Shown: positions 24,564-36,296, numbered from the stretch's first letter. The stretch: 64,000 nucleotides of DNA from Bradyrhizobium sp. 4 (GCF_023100905.1 NZ_CP064686.1:6758001-6822000), one strand, 5' to 3'. Notes: generated by a model from the letters alone, not told the origin. Made by a program: numbers and translations.

Positions 24564-25343
24564 ATGGCTATTCACCGCAAACGTTTTCGTGTCGAGGAGG
24601 CTATTGTCGGCGAGATGCCCAGCCCCGAAATGATTGAGGAGGCTGCGCCGATGCATAGCGAGATCATGGCCGAGTTGCGTGCGATCCGTGCACAGATGGC
24701 GAAGGGCACCGCGCCCTTGTCCGGCAGCGCCGCCATGGCGGCGATCGACGCCTCCACTGCCCACGAGCTCTCCGAAGCCCGTACCATGCTCGATACTTAC
24801 CGGGCGCAGATCGAGCAGTGCGAGAAGCTGAAGGTCGAGCTCGACCTCATCCACGACGCCATCGACCGCACCAAGCGCGAGATCGCGACACTGCACGGCA
24901 AGAGCTTCGACGGCGGCGAAATGGCCAAGGTCAATGGCGAGCTCGGCGCGGTCGTCGGCGGCACCGAACAGGCGACCCAGCAGATCCTCGAAGCCGCCGA
25001 GTCGATCGACCAGGCGGCCAGCGCGATGGCCAAGGTGCAATCGGCCGATCAGCAGAAGCGGCTGGCCGACGATATCCAGGAACGCGTCATCTCGATTTTC
25101 GAAGCCTGCAACTTCCAGGACCTGACCGGCCAGCGCATCAGCAAGGTCATGAGCACGATGAAGTTCATCGAGCAGCACATCAATTCCATGATGGAGATCT
25201 GGGGCGGCGTCGACGCGATCAAGTCCCACGTCGTGCCGCAGGTCGACACCCGCAGCGATGACGACAAGCTTCTCAACGGCCCGAAGCTCGCCGGCGACGT
25301 CGGCCACGCCTCGCAGGACGACATCGACGCGCTGTTCGACTGA
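24564..25343 (+). CDS. cheZ: Protein phosphatase CheZ
   Basis: 259 residues from the Met at 24564, which has GGGGGAG upstream; a Met seven codons earlier lacks one. CheZ dephosphorylates CheY-P. A long helical hairpin covers about 75-215, with the catalytic-region motif ACNFQDLTGQRISKVM typical of CheZ. The extreme C-terminus, SQDDIDALFD, is a CheY-binding-type peptide. No other chemotaxis gene is adjacent. A strong terminator follows immediately. Confidence 0.88.
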   Translation: MAIHRKRFRVEEAIVGEMPSPEMIEEAAPMHSEIMAELRAIRAQMAKGTAPLSGSAAMAAIDASTAHELSEARTMLDTYRAQIEQCEKLKVELDLIHDAIDRTKREIATLHGKSFDGGEMAKVNGELGAVVGGTEQATQQILEAAESIDQAASAMAKVQSADQQKRLADDIQERVISIFEACNFQDLTGQRISKVMSTMKFIEQHINSMMEIWGGVDAIKSHVVPQVDTRSDDDKLLNGPKLAGDVGHASQDDIDALFD

Positions 25344-25365
25344 GCGGACGCGACACTACGGAAAA

Positions 25366-25400
25366 ACAAAACGCCGGCGCAAGCCGGCGTTTTTTGTTTT
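25366..25400 (+). terminator. Intrinsic terminator after cheZ
   Basis: AAACGCCGGC and GCCGGCGTTT pair around GCAA and are followed by TTTTTGTTTT. It ends the cheZ transcript and borders repeat family B. Confidence 0.85.
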
Positions 25401-25404
25401 GGAC

Positions 25405-25487
25405 GTCATTGCGAGCGAAGCGAAGCAATCCAGACTGTGTCCGCGGAGGCAGCCTGGTTGCTTCGTCGCTTCGCTCCTCGCAATGAC
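25405..25487. repeat. Palindromic intergenic repeat, family B (copy 2)
   Basis: GTCATTGCGAGCGAAGCGAA...AATCCAGA on the left and the CGCTTCGCTCCTCGCAATGAC arm on the right, separated by a short variable centre. The same family occurs at 4095-4172 and 51193-51277. Confidence 0.85.
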
Positions 25488-25510
25488 GAGTGGCTAGGCC
25501 GGCGCCGCGA

Positions 25511-26032
25511 CTACGCCCTCGGCGCGCAGCGGACGTAGACCATGTTGCCGTAGCGGGTGGCGGCGTCCTTGTCGATGAAGCGGGTGATGAGGACGCGGCC
25601 GTCGAAGGAGACGATCTCGCGGTCCTGCTCGCCGGGCGTCGGACCCGCCGGCCCGATATAGTTCTTGCCGCTGGGCGAACCCTTCAGCCGCAGCTCCTGC
25701 GGTGTTGCCTGGTCCGCCAGATGCATGATCACGCCGCCGGAGGAGCCGGCGGTGATCACATAAGGATTTTTGCATTGAGCCCGGGCGGCAGCCTCGGTGC
25801 GGGCGCGGTCGGCCGGGTTCTGGAACGAGGCGAGGCCCCAGCGCCCGACGATCTCGTCGGCGCGGATCGAGGCGGGCATTTCCGGACCGGTGCCGGGCTC
25901 GGCCTCGGGGGGCGGTGAGGAGGAAGAAAAGGACGGCAGGCTCATGCCGCCGCCGCAGGCGCCAAGCAGCAGCGCCAGGCAAGAAGCCGCCGCCAGATTG
26001 GCGACCGTGCGCGCGTGAGCTGAACTGATCAT
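25511..26032 (-). CDS. Lipoprotein, hypothetical (AprI/Inh-like character uncertain)
   Basis: 173 residues from the Met at 26032. The signal peptide ends in the lipobox LLGAC with Cys26 as lipid attachment site, so it is an outer- or inner-membrane lipoprotein. After a Ser/Pro/Glu-rich linker comes a small beta-rich domain with EIVGRWGLASF, C-K-N-P-Y-V-I, SGKNYIGPAG, VSFDGRVLITRFIDKD and YGNMVYVRC; the two late cysteines may pair. The function is not recognised; the G-R-W-x-L start is reminiscent of lipocalin-like or inhibitor folds. Confidence 0.8.
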   Translation of the reverse strand: MISSAHARTVANLAAASCLALLLGACGGGMSLPSFSSSSPPPEAEPGTGPEMPASIRADEIVGRWGLASFQNPADRARTEAAARAQCKNPYVITAGSSGGVIMHLADQATPQELRLKGSPSGKNYIGPAGPTPGEQDREIVSFDGRVLITRFIDKDAATRYGNMVYVRCAPRA

Positions 26033-26188
26033 GGCATTCCCCCGGACAAAACCATGGCCGCACCCCTTCCGCAGCCAAGCGCAAAACCGCTGCCGGAGCA
26101 ATGACGTCCTTTAATACGCCGGCGCCCCGAACAAGTTTCCAATGTCACCATCCTATATCCGTCTCACCAATCGCTTAACCACCTTTGC

Positions 26189-26217
26189 TTGACAGGATCG
26201 CGGCCAAGCCATATTCC
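26189..26217 (+). promoter_or_regulatory. groESL promoter
   Basis: TTGACA (26189-26194), a 17-base spacer and TATTCC (26212-26217) fit a housekeeping sigma-70-type promoter. Transcription would begin just before the CIRCE element at 26229. Confidence 0.65.
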
Positions 26218-26228
26218 CGGGCGGACCA

Positions 26229-26255
26229 TTAGCACTCTGAAAGATGGATTGCTAA
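26229..26255 (+). promoter_or_regulatory. CIRCE element (HrcA operator)
   Basis: TTAGCACTC, nine bases, then GATTGCTAA: the CIRCE consensus with one mismatch in the right arm (GAT for GAG). It lies in the expected place between promoter and groES, so this groESL copy is predicted to be repressed by HrcA and induced by heat. Confidence 0.9.
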
Positions 26256-26345
26256 CGCGCGCCGATCGATCCTCAAGAAGGGTGGACGGCAGCGCCGCCC
26301 GCCCACTTTCACTCCTTCCGAAGCGAGCCTCCAAAGGGAAACGTC

Positions 26346-26642
26346 ATGACTAAATCCAAATTTCGTCCGCTGCATGACCGTGTCGTGGTCAAACGTATCG
26401 ACGCCGAGTCAAAGACCAAGGGCGGCATCATCATTCCGGACACGGCCAAGGAAAAGCCGTCCCAGGGCGAAGTCGTCGCCGTCGGCCCCGGTGGCCGCGA
26501 CGAGGCCGGCAAGCTGATCCCGATCGACCTCAAGGTCGGCGACCGTGTGCTGTTTGGCAAGTGGTCGGGCACCGAGGTCAAGATCGACAACGATGAGCTC
26601 CTGATCATGAAGGAGTCGGACATCATGGGTGTGATGGCCTAA
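26346..26642 (+). CDS. groES: Co-chaperonin GroES (Hsp10)
   Basis: 98 residues, full length. GroES caps the GroEL ring during folding of client proteins. FRPLHDRVVVKRI, the mobile loop KTKGGIIIPDTAKEKP, GEVVAVGPG and the C-terminal DELLIMKESDIMG match the family. It is first in a two-gene operon with groEL, 147 bases upstream of it. A CIRCE element precedes the gene. Rhizobia usually carry several groESL operons; this is one of the CIRCE-controlled kind. Confidence 0.98.
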   Translation: MTKSKFRPLHDRVVVKRIDAESKTKGGIIIPDTAKEKPSQGEVVAVGPGGRDEAGKLIPIDLKVGDRVLFGKWSGTEVKIDNDELLIMKESDIMGVMA

Positions 26643-26789
26643 GGCCAGACGCCTGAACGGCCGCTGAATGCATGCCCGGGTCACTCGATCCGGGCATGCA
26701 TCATTCCGCCGGGTTCGATCGCGGACCCCGGGAATGAGGCGACCCAATAAGCAAGACACATCACGAAAAAAGAAGAGGAATTGCAGACC

Positions 26790-28421
<1,632 letters not shown>

Positions 28422-28447
28422 GACCGATCCTTAGCCCACAGTGTTGC

Positions 28448-28477
28448 GAAGGCCGCCTCCGGGCGGCCTTCTTTTTT
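28448..28477 (+). terminator. Intrinsic terminator after groEL
   Basis: GAAGGCCGCC and GGCGGCCTTC pair perfectly around TCCG and are followed by six T. Confidence 0.93.
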
Positions 28478-28622
28478 GGCAATCATGGCCCGTGCTTTCC
28501 AATTCAACCGGCGGCCAAAACCCACTACGGTGACGCCCGATTCGAATTGTTTGGGCCTGATCTCAACGGAAAACCACTTCACACTTTCCGGATCATGCCC
28601 CATTGCCCCGGGGATTTCGTCG

Positions 28623-29834
28623 ATGCGCGCGCTTGTGTTTTGCTCCACGGCCGTTCTGGCGGCTCTGCTTGCAGGTTCGCCTGAGGTCGCATCCGCCCAG
28701 ATGAAGCTGGCGCCGAAGGCCACGGCGCCCGGCGGCGTCGAGACGCGCTATTTCACCTCGATCGACGGGCTGATGGATGGCAATGCCGACGTGATCCTGA
28801 AGGAGACACGCCAGGGCAAGACCGTCACCGCAGCCGTGCTCGACGTCTGCTATCCCGTCGCGAAGAATTCCGACCGCAAGGACCGCTTCGTCGTCAATCT
28901 CCAGGTCGCGGGCCAGAACCTGACGGGTACGACGCAGAGCCTCGGCGCGAAGGCGCCGGTCACCGTCAAGCTGCTGCGCAAACAGGCCGGAGACACGTTC
29001 GAATTCCGCGGCCAGATCAGCATTGGCCAGGCCGTGACCGAGGTCACCTCGCCCGACAATTCCGATCTCAGCGAGAAGGAATTCCTCGACAACCAGACCT
29101 CCGACGACGGTATCACGCCGCAGCCGAAGGATTTCACCGACGTCTCGCCGGAAGCGATCGCGGTCAAGGTCAAGCTGGATGCCGCGACCGAGTTCCTGAA
29201 GAGCCTGAAGGGCCAGGACGTCGAGGTGACGCTGGCGAGCCTCACCGTCGGCTGCGACGCGTTGCGCGCGGGCGAGCAGACCATCAACATGTCGGTCGAT
29301 CCGGAGCGCGCCGGTGCGCTGCTGGCAAAATTCAAGGCGACGCCCGGCGTCACCGCCGCGGGCTGGACCGCGGGCATGACCGAGATGGACCGCACCATCC
29401 GCATTGCCGCCGCCGACTGGCGCGAGGGCGACAAGATCAACCGCGACAAGCTCGCGGCCGCGGTGGCTGGCGTGCTGAGCAGGACGCTCGCGGCAAAGCC
29501 GGTCTCGCAAAGCTTCAACCCGGCGACCGGCAAGCTCAAGCTGGTGTTCAAGCGGCCGAACCAGGACTTTCCCGCGCTCGAGCTCACCGACACGATCGAG
29601 GTTGCGGGTCTCGTCTCGCCCGACAAGCCGGGCACGACCGACAAGCTCATGCTCTGGGTCGGGAGTCCAGCGACCACGACCACCGACGAGAGCAGCGGCG
29701 CCAAGCTCAATCTCTCAGACGAAGCGACGGCCGACGAGGAAGGCGATCAGCCCGACGACAACGGTTCGGTCGAGGCGCTCGCCAAGGAGCTGAAGGGCCA
29801 GCGATGGGACGCCGACAAGTCGGTGTGGAAGTAG
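28623..29834 (+). CDS. Periplasmic protein, hypothetical
   Basis: 403 residues from the Met at 28623; the open frame upstream overlaps the groEL terminator and is not coding. A signal peptide (1-26, ending ASAQ) is present. The rest is rich in Lys/Asp/Thr and predicted beta-strands (VETRYFTSIDGLMDG, FVVNLQVAGQNLTG, TFEFRGQISIGQAVTEV), ending in an acidic linker and a KELKGQRWDADKSVWK tail. No domain is recognised. It looks like a conserved rhizobial exported protein; the function is unknown. Confidence 0.75.
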   Translation: MRALVFCSTAVLAALLAGSPEVASAQMKLAPKATAPGGVETRYFTSIDGLMDGNADVILKETRQGKTVTAAVLDVCYPVAKNSDRKDRFVVNLQVAGQNLTGTTQSLGAKAPVTVKLLRKQAGDTFEFRGQISIGQAVTEVTSPDNSDLSEKEFLDNQTSDDGITPQPKDFTDVSPEAIAVKVKLDAATEFLKSLKGQDVEVTLASLTVGCDALRAGEQTINMSVDPERAGALLAKFKATPGVTAAGWTAGMTEMDRTIRIAAADWREGDKINRDKLAAAVAGVLSRTLAAKPVSQSFNPATGKLKLVFKRPNQDFPALELTDTIEVAGLVSPDKPGTTDKLMLWVGSPATTTTDESSGAKLNLSDEATADEEGDQPDDNGSVEALAKELKGQRWDADKSVWK

Positions 29835-29853
29835 ACGCAGACACCCCCTGTCA

Positions 29854-29953
29854 GTCATCGCCCGCGAAGGCGGGCGATCCAGTACTCCGAGACGGCCGTG
29901 GTTGAATCGATAGGCCGCGGCGTACTGGATTCCCCGCTTTCGCGGGGAATGAC
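29854..29953. repeat. Palindromic intergenic repeat, family A (inverted copy)
   Basis: The reverse complement of the family seen at 3943-4060: it shares GCGGGGAATCCAGTACGCC, the GGCCG centre and the TACTGGATCGCCCGC arm. Both ends carry GTCAT/ATGAC. It fills the space between two converging genes. Confidence 0.85.
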
Positions 29954-29961
29954 AGCGGTGG

Positions 29962-30360
29962 CTAATTTCCGTTGACCCGAAAGCGCAGCGGCTTGGGGCC
30001 GACGAGCGTCAGCACGTCGCCCTGGCGCTTCCAGGTCTCGACGCTGCCCAGCGCTGCAACGAGATCGTCGTCGGCCTGGGCCCTTGCGGGCGGGCAGGAG
30101 CGGTCCTGGATCTGGCCGGGGACGAAGATCACGGTGTTGCCGGCGACCGAGAACTGGCCCTTGCCGCCCTTGCACCAGAGCTCCAGCACGACCTCGCCAT
30201 TGTCGCCGATCTCGATGTTCGGAATCCGCTTCGAGCCCGGCTGCGGCAGCGCCTCCAGCGTCATCTCGGTGCCGAACGGAAAACCGTCCTCCGCACGCGC
30301 GAGCGTGGACATCGCGAGCATTGCAACCGCCGCACACACCGTCTGCCTGAACGAAACCAT
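29962..30360 (-). CDS. Secreted META/HslJ-like domain protein
   Basis: 132 residues from the Met at 30360, start of a clear signal peptide (1-23, ending ARAE). The mature part is a small beta-rich domain: MTLEALPQPG, IEIGDNGEVVLELWC, GGKGQFSVAGNTVIFVPG and CPPARAQADDDLVAAL, with two Cys that may pair. This order (G-x-G...F...N...C...M/A...E..) resembles META/HslJ domains, secreted proteins linked to stress or motility in other bacteria. The family call is inference; the function is open. Confidence 0.65.
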   Translation of the reverse strand: MVSFRQTVCAAVAMLAMSTLARAEDGFPFGTEMTLEALPQPGSKRIPNIEIGDNGEVVLELWCKGGKGQFSVAGNTVIFVPGQIQDRSCPPARAQADDDLVAALGSVETWKRQGDVLTLVGPKPLRFRVNGN

Positions 30361-30440
30361 GAAACCTCTCGACCGACCTGATTTGCGGCACCTTCTATAA
30401 GACGGCGGCGCCGTTGAGAAGGTTCGCGCATACGCGACGC

Positions 30441-30474
30441 AAAAATCCCCGCGGGGACGAATCCGCGGGGATTT
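30441..30474 (-). terminator. Intrinsic terminator after the lactate/glycolate permease
   Basis: AAATCCCCGCGG and CCGCGGGGATTT pair around an eight-base loop; on the minus strand the stem is followed by further T residues. It lies just downstream of the permease stop at 30498. Confidence 0.8.
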
Positions 30475-30497
30475 GCTTCGAAGCGAATTGTGACCTG

Positions 30498-32162
<1,665 letters not shown>

Positions 32163-32475
32163 GATCTTCCTCCCCCACGCATGTGTGCTGCAGGCGGCCC
32201 GCGTGGACAGCCGATCCTGCTTGACGCTGAAGCGATAACCCCCGAGCTGGACGCGAATTCCTCGCGAATGCAGCGGTTCCCGTCCGCTCACAAGCTCGCG
32301 AAATCCCGAAGGCCCCCACCCCGCGCCGATGCGCCCCATGCTAGGGTTGCAAGCTGCGACAAGCCAACGCAAATTGCAGGACTTGCGACTTTAGTCTAAG
32401 CGCGCCGATTTTCGCCGTCGTCCCAAGTCTTTGGCCCCGGGCAGTTGTGCACATCCCCTCAGGAGACAGAGCTCT

Positions 32476-34239
32476 GTGAAGAACATCAGCGCCACGCTCG
32501 CGATCGTCTGGCGAATCGCCGCCCCCTATTTCCGGTCGGAGGACAAATGGGCCGGCCGCGGCCTGCTCGCCGCTGTCATCGCGATGGAGCTGGCGCTGGT
32601 CGCGATCGACGTCCTGGTCAATCAATGGCAGAACCGGTTCTACAGCTCACTGCAGGCAAGTGACTGGGATAGTTTCGTCAGGGAGATCTGGATCTTCATC
32701 GGCCTCGCCTCCGCCTTCATCGCGCTGGCCGTCTACAAGCTGTATCTGAACCAGTGGCTTCAGATCCGCTGGCGGCAATGGCTGACCCGGCACTATCTGG
32801 GCGAATGGCTGCAAGGCGCCACCCACTACCGCATGCAGCTCAAGGGCGATGCGGCCGACAACCCGGACCAGCGCATCACCGAGGACGTCAAGAATTTCGT
32901 CGAGCAGACCCTGACCATCGGTCTCGGCCTGCTCTCGTCGATCGTGACGCTGTTCTCGTTCGTAATCATCCTCTGGGGGCTTTCCAACGCCGCGCCGTTG
33001 CACCTGTTCGGCGCCGATCTCATGATCCCCGGTTATCTGTGCTGGGGCGCGCTGGTCTACGCGATCTTCGGCACGGCGCTGACGCACTGGATCGGCGCCC
33101 CGCTGGTCAATCTCAATTTCGAGCAGCAGCGCTATGAAGCCGACTTCCGCTTCAATCTCGTCCGGGTCCGCGAAAATTCCGAGCAGATCGCGCTGCTCAA
33201 GGGCGAAGACGCCGAGCGCGGCCGGCTGCTGGAGCGCTTCGGTTTCGTGATCGGCAATTGGTACGCCATCATGAGCCGTACCAAGCGCCTCACCGCGTTC
33301 ACCGCGAGCTATCAGCAGGCCGCCGTGATCTTTCCCTACGTGCTGGTGGCGCCGGCCTTCTTCGCCAAGAAGATCCAGCTTGGCGACATGATGCAAACCG
33401 CGTCCGCCTTCTCCAGCGTACAGGGCGCATTGTCGTTCTTCGTCACGGCGTACCGATCGCTGGCGGAATGGCGCTCGATCGTCGCCCGCCTCGACGGCTT
33501 CGAGATGTCGGTCGATGCGGCCGCGCACCTGCCGCCGCACGAGCCTGCGATTGCCCTCAAGGCCGCCGGCGGCAATCGCAATATCTCTCTCGAACAGCTC
33601 TGCGTGAACCTGCCGAGCGGCACGCCGCTGGTCGCCGCCGACGCGTTCTCCGTCCAGACGTCGGAGCGCGTGCTGGTGACCGGACCGTCGGGCTCCGGCA
33701 AGTCGACGCTGTTCCGGGCCATCGCCGGCATCTGGCCGTTCGGCACCGGCAGCATCTTCGTGCCGGAAAAGGCGAAGCTGATGATGCTGCCCCAGCGCCC
33801 CTATTTCCCGGTCGGCGTGCTGCGCGACGCGGTGGTCTACCCGGCCGCGCCGGGTGCGTTCGAAACCTCACGCGTCAGGGACGCGCTGATCGCGGTCGGG
33901 CTGCCCGACCTCGCCGAGCGGCTTGAGGAGGACGGTCATTGGAACCGGATGCTGTCGCTGGGCGAGCAGCAGCGTCTCGGGCTCGCCCGCGCGCTGCTGC
34001 ATGCGCCGGACTATCTGTTCCTGGACGAGGCCACGGCCTCGCTGGACGAGCCATCCGAGGCCCGCCTGTATCGGTTGCTGGCGGAGAAGCTACCACAGGC
34101 CACCCTCGTCTCGATCGGCCACCGCTCGACGCTGGAAGCCTTCCATACCCGCAAGGTGACGATGGTGAAGCACGGCGCGATCCACGTCCTCGGTGACGGT
34201 GCCGTGTCGGTCGAGAAGGAGCCGAGCGCGGCACGCTGA
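32476..34239 (+). CDS. ABC transporter, fused permease-ATPase (YddA/SbmA-BacA-like)
   Basis: 587 residues from a GTG at 32476, with AGGAG nine bases before it. The first half is an ABC_membrane_2-type domain with about six spans (NQWQNRFYSSLQA near 55, LTRHYLGEWLQGATHYRMQ, FNFRVRENSEQIALLKGE-type FNLVRVRENSEQIALL). The second half is an ATPase: Walker A GPSGSGKST (about 402-410), signature LGEQQRLGLARAL (about 494) and LFLDEATASLD. This half-size exporter layout is shared by YddA and by BclA/BacA-related peptide transporters. Confidence 0.9.
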   Translation: MKNISATLAIVWRIAAPYFRSEDKWAGRGLLAAVIAMELALVAIDVLVNQWQNRFYSSLQASDWDSFVREIWIFIGLASAFIALAVYKLYLNQWLQIRWRQWLTRHYLGEWLQGATHYRMQLKGDAADNPDQRITEDVKNFVEQTLTIGLGLLSSIVTLFSFVIILWGLSNAAPLHLFGADLMIPGYLCWGALVYAIFGTALTHWIGAPLVNLNFEQQRYEADFRFNLVRVRENSEQIALLKGEDAERGRLLERFGFVIGNWYAIMSRTKRLTAFTASYQQAAVIFPYVLVAPAFFAKKIQLGDMMQTASAFSSVQGALSFFVTAYRSLAEWRSIVARLDGFEMSVDAAAHLPPHEPAIALKAAGGNRNISLEQLCVNLPSGTPLVAADAFSVQTSERVLVTGPSGSGKSTLFRAIAGIWPFGTGSIFVPEKAKLMMLPQRPYFPVGVLRDAVVYPAAPGAFETSRVRDALIAVGLPDLAERLEEDGHWNRMLSLGEQQRLGLARALLHAPDYLFLDEATASLDEPSEARLYRLLAEKLPQATLVSIGHRSTLEAFHTRKVTMVKHGAIHVLGDGAVSVEKEPSAAR

Positions 34240-34268
34240 GACGGTCCGACCAACCCTGAGGCTATGGC

Positions 34269-34400
34269 CCTTCGTTGCGGCCATTCTTCGACACGCCCGC
34301 CTTTGGCGGGCCCTCAGGATGAGGTCTGTCCTCGCGGTGAAATCCGTGCCCCCTCATGGTGAGGAGCCCGCCGGAGGCGGGCGTCTCGAACCATGCAGGT
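34269..34400. repeat. Palindromic intergenic repeat, family C
   Basis: Two GC-rich hairpins: CGCCCGCCTTTGGCGGGC followed by CTCAGGATGAGG, and later CTCATGGTGAGG with GCCCGCCGGAGGCGGGC and TCTCGAACCATG. The pattern of a CTCA-x-x-x-TGAGG core beside a CGCCCGCC stem-loop is that of dispersed intergenic repeats in Bradyrhizobium. Confidence 0.7.
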
Positions 34401-34420
34401 GCCCCGGCCTGCGCCCAAAA

Positions 34421-34451
34421 GCAAAAGGGCGGCAGGTTTGCCCTGCCGCCC
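34421..34451 (-). terminator. Intrinsic terminator after the porin gene
   Basis: GGGCGGCAGG and CCTGCCGCCC pair around five bases; on the minus strand TTTTGC follows the stem. It lies 25 bases beyond the porin stop codon. Confidence 0.82.
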
Positions 34452-34476
34452 TCATCAAGTCGCTTCGGGAAGAAGC

Positions 34477-35481
34477 TTACTTCAGGTTGCTCATCGCCGT
34501 CAGGTCGAACGACAGCTTGGCAATGCCGGCCGCGCCGCACCAGTTGGAGCCAGCGCCGCCCGGATTGATCGCGGTGACGTTGGTGGTGCCGGTGGCGTTG
34601 AAGGCGCTGGTGAAGGCGTTGCAATCACCCTTGTTCAGGTCGGTGTCGGAGTAACGCAGGTCCAGCGTGAACACCTTGTAGGTGAAGCCGATGCCGATGT
34701 TCCAGGTGTTGTAGTCCTTGTAGGGGATGCCGTTGGCGAAAACGGTGCCGACGCCGGTGCCGTAGAAGGCGTCCGAAGTACCGAACCACTGCCGGCCGAA
34801 CTCACCCGACACATACATGCCCATGCCGGAGGGACCGAAGGCCGTGCTGGGCGCCGTGTATTTGGCGGTCAACGAAGCGTAGTTGCCCCAGGCACCCGAG
34901 TTCAGGAAGTTCGGCGAGTAGTACTCGGTCGCGCCGACCGTGAAGCTGTCGTTGATGGTGTAGTTCACCTTGCCGTAGACTTCGACGAAGCTGACGTCCT
35001 TCTTCATGACGTTGCCGTCGGCGAGGAAGATCGTGGTCGTGCTGACGCCGCAGACGTTGCCGCCAGGAATGCCACCGGTGAGCACGTTGTCGGCGCAGCT
35101 GCCGCCCGGATACAGGTAGCCCCAGACGCCGATGTCGAACGCGAAGGCGCCGAAGGTCGGGCGGATACCGCCGTAGATGTCGACTTCAGCAGCGGCACGA
35201 TTGGCGAAGGAGATGCTCTCGGCGGACACGCCGACGTAGAGCTGGAGGTCCTTGTTGATGTTGTAGCGCGGCTCGAAATAGGCCGCGACCGACGGCTTGT
35301 GGTTCGACTGCGTGACGCCGCGGAAGATGTAGTCGCTCATGATGGCGCCGCCGAAGGCGATATCCCAGGGGTCAAACGCGACCACCGGCGGGGCCTTCAG
35401 TGCCTTCACTCGCATGTCTGCCGCGAAAGCCGAGCCCGTCACCATTGCCAGCGCCGTTGCCAACAAAGCCACTTTTTTCAT
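34477..35481 (-). CDS. TorF family putative porin
   Basis: 334 residues from the Met at 35481, start of a signal peptide (1-21, ending AFAA). The mature protein is rich in alternating aromatic/polar beta-strands and Gly/Asn turns (FGGAIMSDYIFRGVTQSNHKPS, FEPRYNINKDLQLYVG, KVNYTINDSFTVGATEYYSP) and ends in a strand. The early SDYIFRGVTQS stretch is the hallmark of the TorF/CHP02001 outer-membrane family. Four cysteines occur in loops. Substrate unknown; strong terminator downstream suggests high expression. Confidence 0.9.
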   Translation of the reverse strand: MKKVALLATALAMVTGSAFAADMRVKALKAPPVVAFDPWDIAFGGAIMSDYIFRGVTQSNHKPSVAAYFEPRYNINKDLQLYVGVSAESISFANRAAAEVDIYGGIRPTFGAFAFDIGVWGYLYPGGSCADNVLTGGIPGGNVCGVSTTTIFLADGNVMKKDVSFVEVYGKVNYTINDSFTVGATEYYSPNFLNSGAWGNYASLTAKYTAPSTAFGPSGMGMYVSGEFGRQWFGTSDAFYGTGVGTVFANGIPYKDYNTWNIGIGFTYKVFTLDLRYSDTDLNKGDCNAFTSAFNATGTTNVTAINPGGAGSNWCGAAGIAKLSFDLTAMSNLK

Positions 35482-35921
35482 TTCGATCCCCATCACCAGT
35501 TCTAAGACCCCAGCCGGATCCCGGAAGCCCCCGGAACGCACGACCTGATTGCAAATTTCGTAACTGCGGCAATCTGGATGGAGTGGCGTAAACCGAGAAG
35601 CAAAAAACGCGGGCATCTGCCGACTTTTTGGGCGTTCTGACGATTCCACGAAAGGTTGTCAGCCTGTGTGTCTTCTCGACCACATTATTTGCATTGCAAA
35701 GTGCACTGGCAGGCCCGGGTTAGTACGGGCCCGGCGGTACCGTGCTGGCCGCGCCACGAATCAGGCTGCTCCAGGACAAACACGCCGTCACGCCGATGCA
35801 AAAAGGCCGCAGCATCACCGCTGCGGCCTTCCTGTCGTCGATCATGGTCGTCGGATTGGATCCAGCCCTTGGCCTAATCTTGGGCCTAACCTTGGGCCTA
35901 ACCTTGGGCCTAACCTTGGGC
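35482..35921. other. Intergenic stretch between porin and H1-like gene
   Basis: It contains the porin promoter region, a minus-strand terminator at 35801-35828 and the 12-base tandem repeats at 35870-35928. An open plus-strand frame over the repeats encodes repeated GLTL and is judged non-coding. Confidence 0.5.
35801..35828 (-). terminator. Intrinsic terminator after the H1-like gene
   Basis: GGCCGCAGC and GCTGCGGCC pair around six bases; on the minus strand five T follow (the plus strand shows CAAAAAGG). It is about 95 bases past the H1-like stop. Confidence 0.78.
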
Positions 35922-35928
35922 CTAACCT
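35870..35928. repeat. 12-base tandem repeat (four perfect copies plus one degenerate)
   Basis: The unit TGGGCCTAACCT is repeated perfectly at 35881-35892, 35893-35904, 35905-35916 and 35917-35928, preceded by a degenerate 11-base copy. The stop codon of the H1-like gene (35922-35924) lies inside the last copy. On the minus strand the repeat reads TAG, LGPR or VRPK depending on frame. Confidence 0.9.
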
Positions 35929-36296
35929 TGTCCTTCGGCCGGCGTCGTTTCCGCAGAAGACGAAGGCATCGCCCAGCTTGTCTCGGCGGCGGGCTCGGGA
36001 GCCGGAGCTGCCGGCGTTGACGGCTTCGGCGCGGGAGCTGCCTTCGCCTTCTTCGGCGCCGCTTTTTTCGCAGCCTTCTTGGCGGCCTTCTTAGGGGCAG
36101 CCTTCTTAGGGGCAGCCTTCTTAGCGGCTTTCTTGGCAGCCTTCTTCGGCGCGGCCTTCTTGGCAGATTTCTTTGTGGCTTTCTTGGCAGACTTCTTCGC
36201 GGACTTCTTGGCTGCCTTCTTTGAGGTCTTCTTCGCCGCTACCGCCTTCTTGGCCTTCTTGGCCTTCTTGCTTTTTTTCTTCTTCGCTTTCGCCAT
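35922..36296 (-). CDS. Histone H1-like lysine/alanine-rich protein
   Basis: 124 residues from the Met at 36296, with AGGAGG well placed upstream. Nearly two thirds of the protein is KKAAKKAA/KKSAKK/APKKAAK repeats (about 5-88), followed by a Pro/Ala-rich acidic tail (PAPKPSTPAAPAPEPAAE...). Such proteins resemble the C-terminal domain of eukaryotic H1 and bind DNA non-specifically to compact the nucleoid. The gene is flanked by a 15-base tandem repeat on one side and 12-base tandem repeats on the other. Lys codons are mostly AAG. Confidence 0.85.
   Translation of the reverse strand: MAKAKKKKSKKAKKAKKAVAAKKTSKKAAKKSAKKSAKKATKKSAKKAAPKKAAKKAAKKAAPKKAAPKKAAKKAAKKAAPKKAKAAPAPKPSTPAAPAPEPAAETSWAMPSSSAETTPAEGQG

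Noticed and set aside
35742..36020. Plus-strand frame with repeated GLTL over the 12-base tandem repeat
   Set aside because: It is antisense to the H1-like gene, its repetition comes from the DNA repeat, and it has no ribosome site.
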